Below are positions 28,549 to 37,379 of a stretch of 64,000 nucleotides of DNA, one piece after another (positions within the stretch are counted from its first letter, which is position 1; each line of letters opens with the position of its first letter). The stretch lies in assembly GCA_021108395.1 (NCBI GenBank), contig JAIOQZ010000011.1, positions 1 through 64,000 of the forward strand, read 5' to 3'. The notes below the pieces were generated by a model, which saw nothing but the letters and a program-made list of their open reading frames with translations, made no database searches and was not told where the DNA came from. The position numbers and the translations under genes are program-made. Source of the DNA: Candidatus Cloacimonadota bacterium. GTDB lineage: Bacteria > Cloacimonadota > Cloacimonadia > Cloacimonadales > JAIOQZ01.

Positions 28549-31500
28549 CTATCTCGCACCGTCGTCGGATGTGACATAGTAGAAGTACTTCACGTCTGTG
28601 GCGCCAATGCCGGTGTGGGTGTAGGTCGGGACTGCCACTGGCGAGTCGCCGAATTCAGTCCAGCCGGCGCCCGGGTCGGTCGCGTAGTACACATGGTACG
28701 ACGCGGCGCCGCTCACGGCATCCCAGGTGAGAACTGCGTCGTCGCCGGACATGGCGATGAACACGTCTGGCGGAGCGATCGGAGCATTGAACAGAATCGC
28801 CATCTCGGGAACGAGATAGTCAATGTTGTACTCGTAGGTGAGGCCAATCGTGCCGTCGATGTTCTCGAGGCCCACAGTGGCGCCATTCATGTCGATGCCG
28901 CCATCGAAGCTCTGGTACTGCAACTTGATGTCGCCGTTCTCGAACATGATTACCTGCGCGGTAAGCTTGCCGCTGCCGCCACCGGAATACTCGTGGTAAT
29001 TCTCCATGGTGACAACACAGGCGTTCTCGCCGCCGACAAGGACGGTTTCGTAGTAGATATGCGTATCGTTGTCAGGGTTGTCATACGGATCGAGGTCATC
29101 CCAGAACCAGGCGATGAGGTTGTTCGGTGTGGACGTGTTCGGGAGATTCTGGTTGCTAAGTGACTGGTGAGCAGTGCCGAACACGATGAATCCGTTCGAG
29201 CAGAAGTAGAACTCGTTGTAGATGTTGCCGTAGAAGTCGAAGTCGAACCCGAGCGGGAACGGACCGACGGTTGCGTCATCGCCCGGAAGCGCCATCTCGA
29301 CGCGGGTGACGGGGTCAACCCAGTCGTAGGCGGGACCGGAAGCGTTGTTGCTGCTTATCCAGCTATAGCCTGCGGCGTCGGGGCCGCCGGAGGTGGGGCC
29401 GTCGATGTAATCCGTAGTAACCTGCACTGTCTCAGTGACAGCGGGATCGCCCTGCGAGGTAACCACAAGGTCTGCTACATCGGGCGCCACGGGGCCGGCC
29501 GGAATAGAGACCGTCACACCGGTGGTGACGTTAGCGCCGGCAGCGACGAAGATGCTGGCGCCGGCATCCCAGACAGTGGTCCAGGTGTTACCGGTGACAG
29601 TCAGGTCGTAGGTGTCATCGAGCAGGCCCATGTTCTCGATCAGGATGTCATAGCTGACATCGGTTTCGACCCAGCCGCTCTTGGCTGCGTTATCCGTTGA
29701 AGCGCCCATTACGTAGTTGGCAGGCGGCGCCACGGCGATGTTGTCGAGAAAGACGCCTGTGTTGTAGCCAGCCAAGTTGTACTTGATGCTCGTCCAGAAG
29801 CGAATCCCGAACGCGCCGTCGAGGGTGCCGAGAGCGCGATCGGCTGCCAGCCAGCCGGTGTCGCCGCTGGCGGGACGGAAGTCTGCGCCGAGCTGAGTCC
29901 AGCCACTGCCAGTGTTGATGTCCACACGCATGTTGGTGTACATATTGTTGTACTGGTAGAACATCGAGTAGTCAAACGACAGTGTGTAGGGACCGGGGGT
30001 CGCCACATTGCCATAGAAATACACATAGGCGCTGTGAGCGGCGTTACTTCCGCCTGGCGCAGCAAGAGTCCACACGTTGCCGGTATTCGGCGTCGAGAAC
30101 CCTGTTGAACTGTTACCAACCATGACCATGCCGCCATCCACGCGAGTTGTGTTGTTGGCTGCCGCATCCCAGTAAATGTCTGACTGGGTATCGACTTCAT
30201 AGGTCCAATCGGCCGGAAGTATATCTTCAAACGTCTCGGTAAACGGCAGGGTCACATAGGTGAGCGCATCGACGGTGGGGCCGGCCTCAGTACCAGTATC
30301 AGGATACAGCACTGTGCCGTGACCGTCAACCACGAAGGAGAAGAAGTAGTCGTGGGCGCCGGCGCCAAGGGCAGCGCCTGTGGTCTCGTATGTATAGGTG
30401 CCGTTGTTCGGATCGGCCGGATAAACGAGAGCGATTGGAGCGCCCGCGTCAATTATCACTTCTGCGCTTGTAACCGCGCCGGGAAGCGGATTGAACAGGT
30501 GGCATGAGTAGATGAACGCTTCGAGTTCATTGCCTACCGGCGGGTCAACTGTACCACCAGTAGCTACCGGAACGGCGGGCGGCTCTATGTCGTCTGCGCC
30601 GATGTCCCAGGGGCCGCGTACATCGCGGTCGTAGTCATCGGTGTACCAGGCGCCGGCAGCGTTGCCGTTGTCAACACAGGGCGAGGGGCTGCTGGGGATG
30701 TGCAGGTCGGTGATGGCTACGTCGGTGAACAGCGGATCGCCATAGAGCGAGTTCGCGTCCTGGCCGTTGCCGCTGGCCTGCCAGTCGGCAAGCGTTGCGT
30801 AGCCGGTTATAACCTGGCTGCCGTCTTCTGTATAATAGACGTTGTAGTCGAGGAATGTATTGGGGTGGGTCGTCCAGTCCTGGTTCTGGTAGTGGATGAT
30901 GCTAAACCCACTGCCACCATGCCAGTTGCGGTGTACCGCATTGTTCCAGAAAGTGGCTTCGCTGTTGGACAGCGTCAAGCCAATCATGTAGCCGGCGCCT
31001 GCGGCGCCATCGGCATACACCGAGTTGTTCCAGACGTTGACGTTGCAGCCCGTGCCGGAATCGTACAGGGCGATCTGCTGGGTATAGTTCCAGGCCACGA
31101 AGTTGTTCCAGGCCCAGACGTCGGTGCTGCCACCAGAGAGGCAAATGCCTATCCAGCCGTTGTTTATAAGTTTGCAATTGGAAACGTGACAGTTGTTGGA
31201 ACCTTCGAAGCGCACACCGGAGTTGGCGCCGTTCTGCAACGTGAAGCCATCAAACCAGACATTGCCTGAATTGAGCACGTACAGCGGAGCCTGGGTGGCA
31301 GCCGGTGTTCCATCAACGATTACTTCGCTTCCAGCAACCTGTGGATAGAAGTGAACCAGGTCGTTAGTCCCGGCAATGGGTGCGTCGAGAACCGCTTCCT
31401 CGACGTATGTGCCGGCTGTAACCTCAACGCTGGTGGGACCGACAGTTCCGCCATTCATCAAGGCGTTGAAGCAGTCCTGGAAGGTGGTGTAGTCGCCACC

Positions 31501-32616
31501 GCCCGCATGGTCGATGACCACCAGCGTTGGCACAGTGGTGAACACATCGGGGCCATAGAACGGAACTGCGGGCGCCGTGTCGGGCACGAGCACAGTCTGT
31601 CTCAGGCCGTCGCCGAGCTCGAAGTAATACTCGTGGGCCATGCCGGCTGGCATCGTGGTATCGTAGGTCAGCGTCTGATAGGTTGTCCAGTCGGGGGTGC
31701 CGCCCGGCAATGTGAGAGCGTGTGGCGTACCGTTGATGTACACGTTATACAATGCCGGCGCTGTGCCGCCACTATGTAAGTAGTCGATGCTATAGGTGAA
31801 CATCGTGCTGGTGTTGCCGGTGCCCGGCGCTACCCCGGCGTTGGCGGTGCCGATGCCTGTAACGGCCGGCGTGTAGTCAACTACGATGTAGGGCACGTTG
31901 GCCTGGTTCCAGCCGTCCCAGTTGACATACCAGGATGTGCTGTTGTCACGGCTATCCATACCGCAGGCAAACCAGTCGCTGCCGAGGTTCGCTTGCAGGT
32001 CTGTGACTGCCTGCGCGCCCATATCGTGCTGCTTCCAGCCGACGGCGTAGGTGCTGCCTTCGTTCTGATAAACATAGGCGGTGCCTGAGCCACTATTACC
32101 ATTGATTTCGCCATGAAGTGTGGCGACGTCCATTGTCATGGGGTCTCCGCTAAGAGGAGTCAAGCTCCAATACGGATAGTATGTGGCGTTCACATAACCG
32201 TTGAATTGGACAGAGTTGATGGTCGCATTGTCGGGAATGCCGCTGGTGTCAAACTTGAACCAGCCGTCTTCTCCGGCTAAACCGCGCACTTCACTGACGT
32301 CGGTTCTTGTGACGCCGTCTGTGGTGCCTGTCCAGTAGTCCACGGAACTCGGGTAGCAGGTGAGCAGGTCGCGAGTATTGGACTGCTGTGGGATGGCGAC
32401 AAAGACAGTCTCGCTCGCATCGAGCGCTTGACGTTCAAACGATGTAAGGTGGCCGGTCTGGGCCAAAACAGCTTTGATCTCTAACAGCATGGCCGCCGAT
32501 GGATTGAGCAGCGGTGCGTTTCGATCATAGCTTGTGGTGATGGTGTCTGCAAACAGGGCTCCACTGAGCATTGTTGACAGAATCACAAGCATCAAAACAG
32601 TCGCGAATTTCTTCAT
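28549..32616 (-). CDS. Large secreted modular protein with beta-helix domain
   Basis: The 1355-aa protein has a signal peptide (residues 1-23). A DNRLRE/CBM96-like module (about 75-255, YWTGTTDG, SEVRG, FDTSGIPDNATINSV) is shared with three downstream-strand neighbours. A right-handed beta-helix (about 375-680, with WFDGFTLQNGANSGV and CHVSNCKLINNG) follows, then a jelly-roll/MAM-like region (about 790-960), a NEW3-like segment, and a nidogen-like module (about 1075-1275, GYSWISSN, SNGFIVFG, WFWDDLDP, TMENYHEYSG). It ends with an FN3-like domain finishing YFYYVTSDDGAR. No MLLLK sorting end is present. Beta-helix plus carbohydrate-binding-like modules suggest glycan binding or degradation, but no catalytic residues are identified. 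Confidence 0.88.
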   Translation of the reverse strand: MKKFATVLMLVILSTMLSGALFADTITTSYDRNAPLLNPSAAMLLEIKAVLAQTGHLTSFERQALDASETVFVAIPQQSNTRDLLTCYPSSVDYWTGTTDGVTRTDVSEVRGLAGEDGWFKFDTSGIPDNATINSVQFNGYVNATYYPYWSLTPLSGDPMTMDVATLHGEINGNSGSGTAYVYQNEGSTYAVGWKQHDMGAQAVTDLQANLGSDWFACGMDSRDNSTSWYVNWDGWNQANVPYIVVDYTPAVTGIGTANAGVAPGTGNTSTMFTYSIDYLHSGGTAPALYNVYINGTPHALTLPGGTPDWTTYQTLTYDTTMPAGMAHEYYFELGDGLRQTVLVPDTAPAVPFYGPDVFTTVPTLVVIDHAGGGDYTTFQDCFNALMNGGTVGPTSVEVTAGTYVEEAVLDAPIAGTNDLVHFYPQVAGSEVIVDGTPAATQAPLYVLNSGNVWFDGFTLQNGANSGVRFEGSNNCHVSNCKLINNGWIGICLSGGSTDVWAWNNFVAWNYTQQIALYDSGTGCNVNVWNNSVYADGAAGAGYMIGLTLSNSEATFWNNAVHRNWHGGSGFSIIHYQNQDWTTHPNTFLDYNVYYTEDGSQVITGYATLADWQASGNGQDANSLYGDPLFTDVAITDLHIPSSPSPCVDNGNAAGAWYTDDYDRDVRGPWDIGADDIEPPAVPVATGGTVDPPVGNELEAFIYSCHLFNPLPGAVTSAEVIIDAGAPIALVYPADPNNGTYTYETTGAALGAGAHDYFFSFVVDGHGTVLYPDTGTEAGPTVDALTYVTLPFTETFEDILPADWTYEVDTQSDIYWDAAANNTTRVDGGMVMVGNSSTGFSTPNTGNVWTLAAPGGSNAAHSAYVYFYGNVATPGPYTLSFDYSMFYQYNNMYTNMRVDINTGSGWTQLGADFRPASGDTGWLAADRALGTLDGAFGIRFWTSIKYNLAGYNTGVFLDNIAVAPPANYVMGASTDNAAKSGWVETDVSYDILIENMGLLDDTYDLTVTGNTWTTVWDAGASIFVAAGANVTTGVTVSIPAGPVAPDVADLVVTSQGDPAVTETVQVTTDYIDGPTSGGPDAAGYSWISSNNASGPAYDWVDPVTRVEMALPGDDATVGPFPLGFDFDFYGNIYNEFYFCSNGFIVFGTAHQSLSNQNLPNTSTPNNLIAWFWDDLDPYDNPDNDTHIYYETVLVGGENACVVTMENYHEYSGGGSGKLTAQVIMFENGDIKLQYQSFDGGIDMNGATVGLENIDGTIGLTYEYNIDYLVPEMAILFNAPIAPPDVFIAMSGDDAVLTWDAVSGAASYHVYYATDPGAGWTEFGDSPVAVPTYTHTGIGATDVKYFYYVTSDDGAR

Positions 32617-32849
32617 AACGTACTCCTCGTGTGTTGATTCTCAGTTCTTCTTTGGTTATTCATGAAAATTGAACTATTACGAAAGTTGCTGACATCAAGG
32701 ATACAGTTGTGATGTTGCTTTGTGTGTTTGAAATCAACTACATTATATCGAACTTTCAATCAAATCCTCCCGCTTGGCGGTTTTACAATCTATGTTCTCA
32801 TAGTCAGTTAGCGCCACAATTGCAGACGCAGACTTCCCCACACCGCATA

Positions 32850-32878
32850 ATAAGACATCATTTCTGATTTTGTGTCAA
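32850..32878 (-). promoter_or_regulatory. Candidate promoter of the 1355-aa protein gene
   Basis: TTGACA lies at 32873-32878, with a 17-nt spacer to TCTTAT at 32850-32855, which gives a 5' UTR of about 230 nt. Confidence 0.4.
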
Positions 32879-33040
32879 CACTTTTTTTATTTCAGCTATG
32901 TTTTTTTTCTGCGACTTAAACCCGCGACTATCTTCATGCTTAACTCATTGCGATAGACACGATTAGCCGAACCGTCCTTTTCCTTTCACCGCCCTGATAG
33001 CCACAGGCTCGGCGGAATGAATGTCATATCGCTCAACATA

Positions 33041-33070
33041 AAACGAAGCCCGTCGCAATGACGGGCTTCG
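33041..33070 (-). terminator. Terminator of the 1111-aa surface protein gene
   Basis: On the minus strand CGAAGCCCGTC-ATTGC-GACGGGCTTCG is followed by TTTTA. It is the same hairpin type as at 36675-36705. Confidence 0.85.
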
Positions 33071-33744
33071 CATGTTGTTGTATGGTTTAGCTCTTACTTT
33101 CAGAAGAGCAGCACGAAACTACTGGTTTTGCGCTACTTCAGCAACATCATCTTGCGAATCTGAGAGAACCCAGGACTCGTCAGCTTGTAGAAGTACACGC
33201 CCGAGCCAACGCTGTTGCCGGCGTCGTCCTTGCCGTGCCAGGTGACGCTGAGGTCAACGCCTGGCATCGCCGAGCCGCTGAACAGGGTCTTCACCAACTG
33301 GCCACGCATGTTGTAGATGGCCATCTCGGCGTTCACGGGAACGCCATCGGTGCCGCGAAGGCTGTAGATGATTTTGGTGTCAGGGTTGAACGGGTTCGGA
33401 CAGTTCTGATTCATGCTCGTTGTCGTGAAGAAGTCCGGCACTTCCTCGCCCTGAGGCAGCACGAGGCAGGAGATTGGGCCGAAACGCTCGCTTGAACCGT
33501 CGGCGTCGATGGTCTCGAGCCAGTACCAGTAGGTGTTGTTTTCCCACACTTCGATGTCCTCGAACTGATAGGTCATCTCTTCGGAGGTGTTAGTCGCCGC
33601 GATCAGCTCGGCGGTCATGTAGCCGGCAAACTGAAGCTCGTCGCTGTCGCCGCGAAGCACATGGTAGCCAAGCGTGCCGGTCTCGGACTGCGTCACCCAC
33701 TCGAGCATCACGGTCTCGCTGGTGGTGACCAGCGCCGTGAACGA
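33053..33744 (-). repeat. Exact duplicated 3' block, copy 1
   Basis: This 692-bp stretch reads the same as 36688-37379 by eye. It covers the last about 200 codons, the stop and most of the terminator. Confidence 0.85.
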
Positions 33745-36468
33745 ACTGAGCTCGACAGGCAGGGTCTGGCCGGGGGAGGCGTCGCCGGGGGTGCCTTCAT
33801 CCGGCGTGCCGGGAGTCCAGACACCGTTATCCATCTGCACGACCTGGTCGCCATTCGGCACGTCGGGCGAGTGATCGAGCTCGGCGCGGACAGCCGTGTT
33901 ATTGATCTGATAGGCCCAGTTGTTGGTGATATTGAGCGCCACGTCGCCGGGCAGGTAGTCGATGCCGCTGGTGCCCCAAGCCGCGTCGAAGGTCGCCGCG
34001 TCGGCGCCGTTGCCGATGGTGAGATAGCCCTTGGGACCGATGATCGTGCCGGCCGGAATCGTGTATTGTACCGGGCCGGGGGTCGGAATGAACACGCCGG
34101 CGTTCTCGTCACCCTGCACGAGTGTGCAGCCGCCAAGATCGAGGCTGTAGAACTTGTTGTTGAACAACTCGACGTAACCGGTGGTTTCCGGCTGGCCAAC
34201 AAGGTTGTCGCTCACCTCGCTGACATAGATGTCGTTGCCGGCGGGAGCGCCCACAGCGCCGAACTGAAGGACTGTATTGGGATAGTACGTTGACAATGTT
34301 CCCGCCGGCGGCGCTGCCGGGTCGGCGTTGTTGTTGTCGTCGTAGTCATAAATGCTCACGTCGGCGCGCACGTCCTGCGTACAGTAGAATTCATCGGAAC
34401 TATCGTGCCAGCCCGGCGTGTTGGCGTCGAACATCACCACGAGGTTGTCGGTATTGTTGTAGTAGAACGGGTTGTCCAATGTAAGCGTGACCCAGCCATC
34501 GGCAGCCGGTACGGTTATCAGGCCGTTATACACCTCAACGAAGTTGGACAGCGGCAGCCAGTCGGTGAGGGAAGTCTGAGAGGTATGCCCCATATAGACG
34601 ACCACGTCCTCCGTCCAGGCGCTGTTGCCGTTATAGTGATACTTGATCGACTCTATTTGCTGGTCAGCCGTGTTGATGTCGGACTGCAAATAAATGCTCT
34701 GTGTGAGCGAGTAACTGTAGTACGGCTCCATGGGCAGGCTCTCGTCGGTGTCTGTGCCGGTGCCGATTAACACCTGGCCGGCAGCAACAGATGTTGCGAA
34801 TGACCACACCGGGCCGGAGGTTACCAAGCGGCTGCTGTTCTTGGCCACTACCTGCCAGAAGTAGCCCGTCAAGCCGTCCAGAGCGCCCGTATCGTATGAA
34901 CCTGTAGCGCCGGCGGCGGCATCGGCGACGACCTGCGCCACTGGCGGATACACCGTATCGAAGAAGAGATCGTAGGTTTCAGTGTCGGCGCCAAAGTCCC
35001 ACGTTAGTGTGACGCCGGCAGTGGCAATGCCCGTGGCGGCATCGGCCGGGAAGGGATTCGAGACCATTCCGGGGGGGCCGCCTGCGATGTCTGCGACCAG
35101 AACGTCGTCAACAGCCATGTCACTGGCAAAACCACCGCCTCTGACGCCCTGGAAACGTATCTTGATTATGCTGCGCGCGTTGTATGCGGCAAGGTCAACA
35201 TACACTTCATTCCAGCCTGGCCCCTGGTCGCCCGAAAGCGTCCATTCGTTGGTCCATACTGAACCGTTCCAGACATCCACATTGAGCGTACCCATGTCGC
35301 TGCCGTACATGCTGTACCAGAAGTTGAGCTTCGGGTTGGCCAGCGCCGTGATGTCGAACGGTATCGTCTCGATATTGAAGATATCGCCGGTGGAGCCGCC
35401 TGAGGCTTCGGTGTAAATATAGTAGCCCGAGCCGGTTGTGTGGTCGGCGTCGGGGCCGGTGCCGGATGAACCGGTACCGTTAGCATCCACATCCCAGTCA
35501 TCGTCGTCTGTCTGGTCCTGCACCCAGCCGACGGGGATAGCGCCGTCATCGAAGGTTGCGAGATATGGATAGGCGGTAACCGGCGTGATTTCCGTCGTGA
35601 ATTCCCACACCGGACCGCTGGTTTCGAGTCGGGAGGCATTCTTGGCCACAACCTGCCAGAAGTAGGTTGTAGCACCATTGAGCACGCCTGGATCGTAGGA
35701 ACCAGAGGCGCCGGCGACGCCATCGGCGACGACCTGCGCTACCGGCGGATTCACCGTATCGAAGTAGAGGTCGTAGGTTGCGGTGTCGGCGCCAAAGTCC
35801 CAGGTTAAGACAGTACCGGTAACCGCAACATCCACGGCGCCGTTGGCAGGCGAAGGATTCGAGGGAACACCCGGCGCGCCGGCGACTGTGTAATGGAGAC
35901 GCGTATTCGGATGGTAGTCAACTATCGATCCAGCAGTGGTGGGAAATGAGCCGTCCGCATATTCATAACAGGCCCTGTCTGTCCCGGTTGTTCTGATGAA
36001 CCTCGGATAAGAGGATGCGTATGTTCCATCGTAGTTTTCCCAGCATATGAGAAGATTGTCGGTACCGTTGTAGTTGAAAGCGGTATCCAGGGCGATATCG
36101 TGCCAGCCGCTGCCGTTCCAGACGCAGTCGCCGGAATACACAAGCGTCCAGCCGGTGTTTGCTGGATCTGGATAGTCTGCCGAAGTAATCGTGGCATCCG
36201 TAGTGTGCTTCATGTAAACGAGCTGGCCGTTCGTCGGGTAGTTGCTGGGCGTATTTTCGACGTTGTAGGCTATCTGATTGATATCAATCGCCGCGCCGAT
36301 TTCAGTTTGAAGGTACACGGTCTGCGACCAGCTATAGTCGTAAAAACCGTAGAGTGGTACGTAGTTGGTGTAGGTTGTTGAGGTCGGGTCGCCTATTTCG
36401 ACAAAGACTGCGGAAAGCCCCACAGCGATGAGAACGGTTAGAAAGGCAAAGAGAATCTTCTTCTGCAT
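33133..36468 (-). CDS. Large secreted modular protein with lamin-tail and type-A sorting domains
   Basis: The 1111-aa protein has a signal peptide (MQKKILFAFLTVLIAVGLSA). A beta module (about 22-190) is repeated in related form at about 585-750 (IYLQSDINTADQQIESIKYHY, YMGHTSQ, LDNPFYYNNTDNLVVMFD). FN3-like domains lie at about 200-300 and 480-575, a MAM-like domain at about 305-470, and a lamin-tail domain at about 755-910 (DIYVSEVSDNLVG, GYVELFN). An FN3-like domain (VELSSFTALVTTSETVMLEW) and the sorting domain (NPFNPDTKIIY, IYNMRGQLV, SGVYFYKL, MMLLK) close it. The ATG at 36468 has AAGGAG 6 nt upstream. The C-terminal about 200 residues are identical to those of the next gene. Function unknown; surface attachment is inferred. 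Confidence 0.88.
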   Translation of the reverse strand: MQKKILFAFLTVLIAVGLSAVFVEIGDPTSTTYTNYVPLYGFYDYSWSQTVYLQTEIGAAIDINQIAYNVENTPSNYPTNGQLVYMKHTTDATITSADYPDPANTGWTLVYSGDCVWNGSGWHDIALDTAFNYNGTDNLLICWENYDGTYASSYPRFIRTTGTDRACYEYADGSFPTTAGSIVDYHPNTRLHYTVAGAPGVPSNPSPANGAVDVAVTGTVLTWDFGADTATYDLYFDTVNPPVAQVVADGVAGASGSYDPGVLNGATTYFWQVVAKNASRLETSGPVWEFTTEITPVTAYPYLATFDDGAIPVGWVQDQTDDDDWDVDANGTGSSGTGPDADHTTGSGYYIYTEASGGSTGDIFNIETIPFDITALANPKLNFWYSMYGSDMGTLNVDVWNGSVWTNEWTLSGDQGPGWNEVYVDLAAYNARSIIKIRFQGVRGGGFASDMAVDDVLVADIAGGPPGMVSNPFPADAATGIATAGVTLTWDFGADTETYDLFFDTVYPPVAQVVADAAAGATGSYDTGALDGLTGYFWQVVAKNSSRLVTSGPVWSFATSVAAGQVLIGTGTDTDESLPMEPYYSYSLTQSIYLQSDINTADQQIESIKYHYNGNSAWTEDVVVYMGHTSQTSLTDWLPLSNFVEVYNGLITVPAADGWVTLTLDNPFYYNNTDNLVVMFDANTPGWHDSSDEFYCTQDVRADVSIYDYDDNNNADPAAPPAGTLSTYYPNTVLQFGAVGAPAGNDIYVSEVSDNLVGQPETTGYVELFNNKFYSLDLGGCTLVQGDENAGVFIPTPGPVQYTIPAGTIIGPKGYLTIGNGADAATFDAAWGTSGIDYLPGDVALNITNNWAYQINNTAVRAELDHSPDVPNGDQVVQMDNGVWTPGTPDEGTPGDASPGQTLPVELSSFTALVTTSETVMLEWVTQSETGTLGYHVLRGDSDELQFAGYMTAELIAATNTSEEMTYQFEDIEVWENNTYWYWLETIDADGSSERFGPISCLVLPQGEEVPDFFTTTSMNQNCPNPFNPDTKIIYSLRGTDGVPVNAEMAIYNMRGQLVKTLFSGSAMPGVDLSVTWHGKDDAGNSVGSGVYFYKLTSPGFSQIRKMMLLK

Positions 36469-36556
36469 GTCTTGCTCCTTTTTACATGTCGTTACATTAA
36501 CAGTGTTTATCCGTTTTCTCTCCTGAATTAGCACTTTTAGTTACAACTTCAAGTCT

Positions 36557-36585
36557 GATTGTGTATATAAAAATATTTTTGTCAA
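36557..36585 (-). promoter_or_regulatory. Candidate promoter of the 1111-aa protein gene
   Basis: TTGACA lies at 36580-36585, 17 nt from ACAATC at 36557-36562. The -35 is about 117 nt before the ATG, the same distance as at the three other leader-sharing genes. Confidence 0.45.
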
Positions 36586-36674
36586 ATGTTTTCTTTATTT
36601 CTCCTTAACATTGTCTTTCATGAATCATCTTTGTTTGATAGTAGCGTTTGCGAGCGCATGCCCTGTGCTCATAA

Positions 36675-36705
36675 AAAACGAAGCCCATCGCAATGACGGG
36701 CTTCG
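36675..36705 (-). terminator. Terminator of the 837-aa surface protein gene
   Basis: On the minus strand CGAAGCCCGTC-ATTGC-GATGGGCTTCG is followed by a T6 run. The stem has one changed base pair (C-G to U-G) relative to the copy at 33041-33070. Confidence 0.85.
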
Positions 36706-37379
36706 CATGTTGTTGTATGGTTTAGCTCTTACTTTCAGAAGAGCAGCACGAAACTACTGGTTTTGCGCTACTTCAGCAACATCATCTTGCGAATCTGAGA
36801 GAACCCAGGACTCGTCAGCTTGTAGAAGTACACGCCCGAGCCAACGCTGTTGCCGGCGTCGTCCTTGCCGTGCCAGGTGACGCTGAGGTCAACGCCTGGC
36901 ATCGCCGAGCCGCTGAACAGGGTCTTCACCAACTGGCCACGCATGTTGTAGATGGCCATCTCGGCGTTCACGGGAACGCCATCGGTGCCGCGAAGGCTGT
37001 AGATGATTTTGGTGTCAGGGTTGAACGGGTTCGGACAGTTCTGATTCATGCTCGTTGTCGTGAAGAAGTCCGGCACTTCCTCGCCCTGAGGCAGCACGAG
37101 GCAGGAGATTGGGCCGAAACGCTCGCTTGAACCGTCGGCGTCGATGGTCTCGAGCCAGTACCAGTAGGTGTTGTTTTCCCACACTTCGATGTCCTCGAAC
37201 TGATAGGTCATCTCTTCGGAGGTGTTAGTCGCCGCGATCAGCTCGGCGGTCATGTAGCCGGCAAACTGAAGCTCGTCGCTGTCGCCGCGAAGCACATGGT
37301 AGCCAAGCGTGCCGGTCTCGGACTGCGTCACCCACTCGAGCATCACGGTCTCGCTGGTGGTGACCAGCGCCGTGAACGA
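36688..37379 (-). repeat. Exact duplicated 3' block, copy 2
   Basis: Pairs with 33053-33744 at a constant offset of 3635 bp. The first differences are at 36687 and 37380. Confidence 0.85.

Larger units (their letters stand above)
32617..33132. other. 516-bp intergenic region, AT-rich
   Basis: It holds the terminator of the upstream gene (33041-33070), a TTGACA promoter candidate (32850-32878) and a 5' leader of about 240 nt for the 1355-aa protein gene. I see no coding frame. A small CCGCCAAGCGGG stem lies in the leader near 32778-32790; I do not recognise a riboswitch. Confidence 0.6.

Noticed and set aside
32617..32872. A riboswitch in the long leader of the 1355-aa protein gene
   Set aside because: Only one small stem is visible and I could not match any known riboswitch core.
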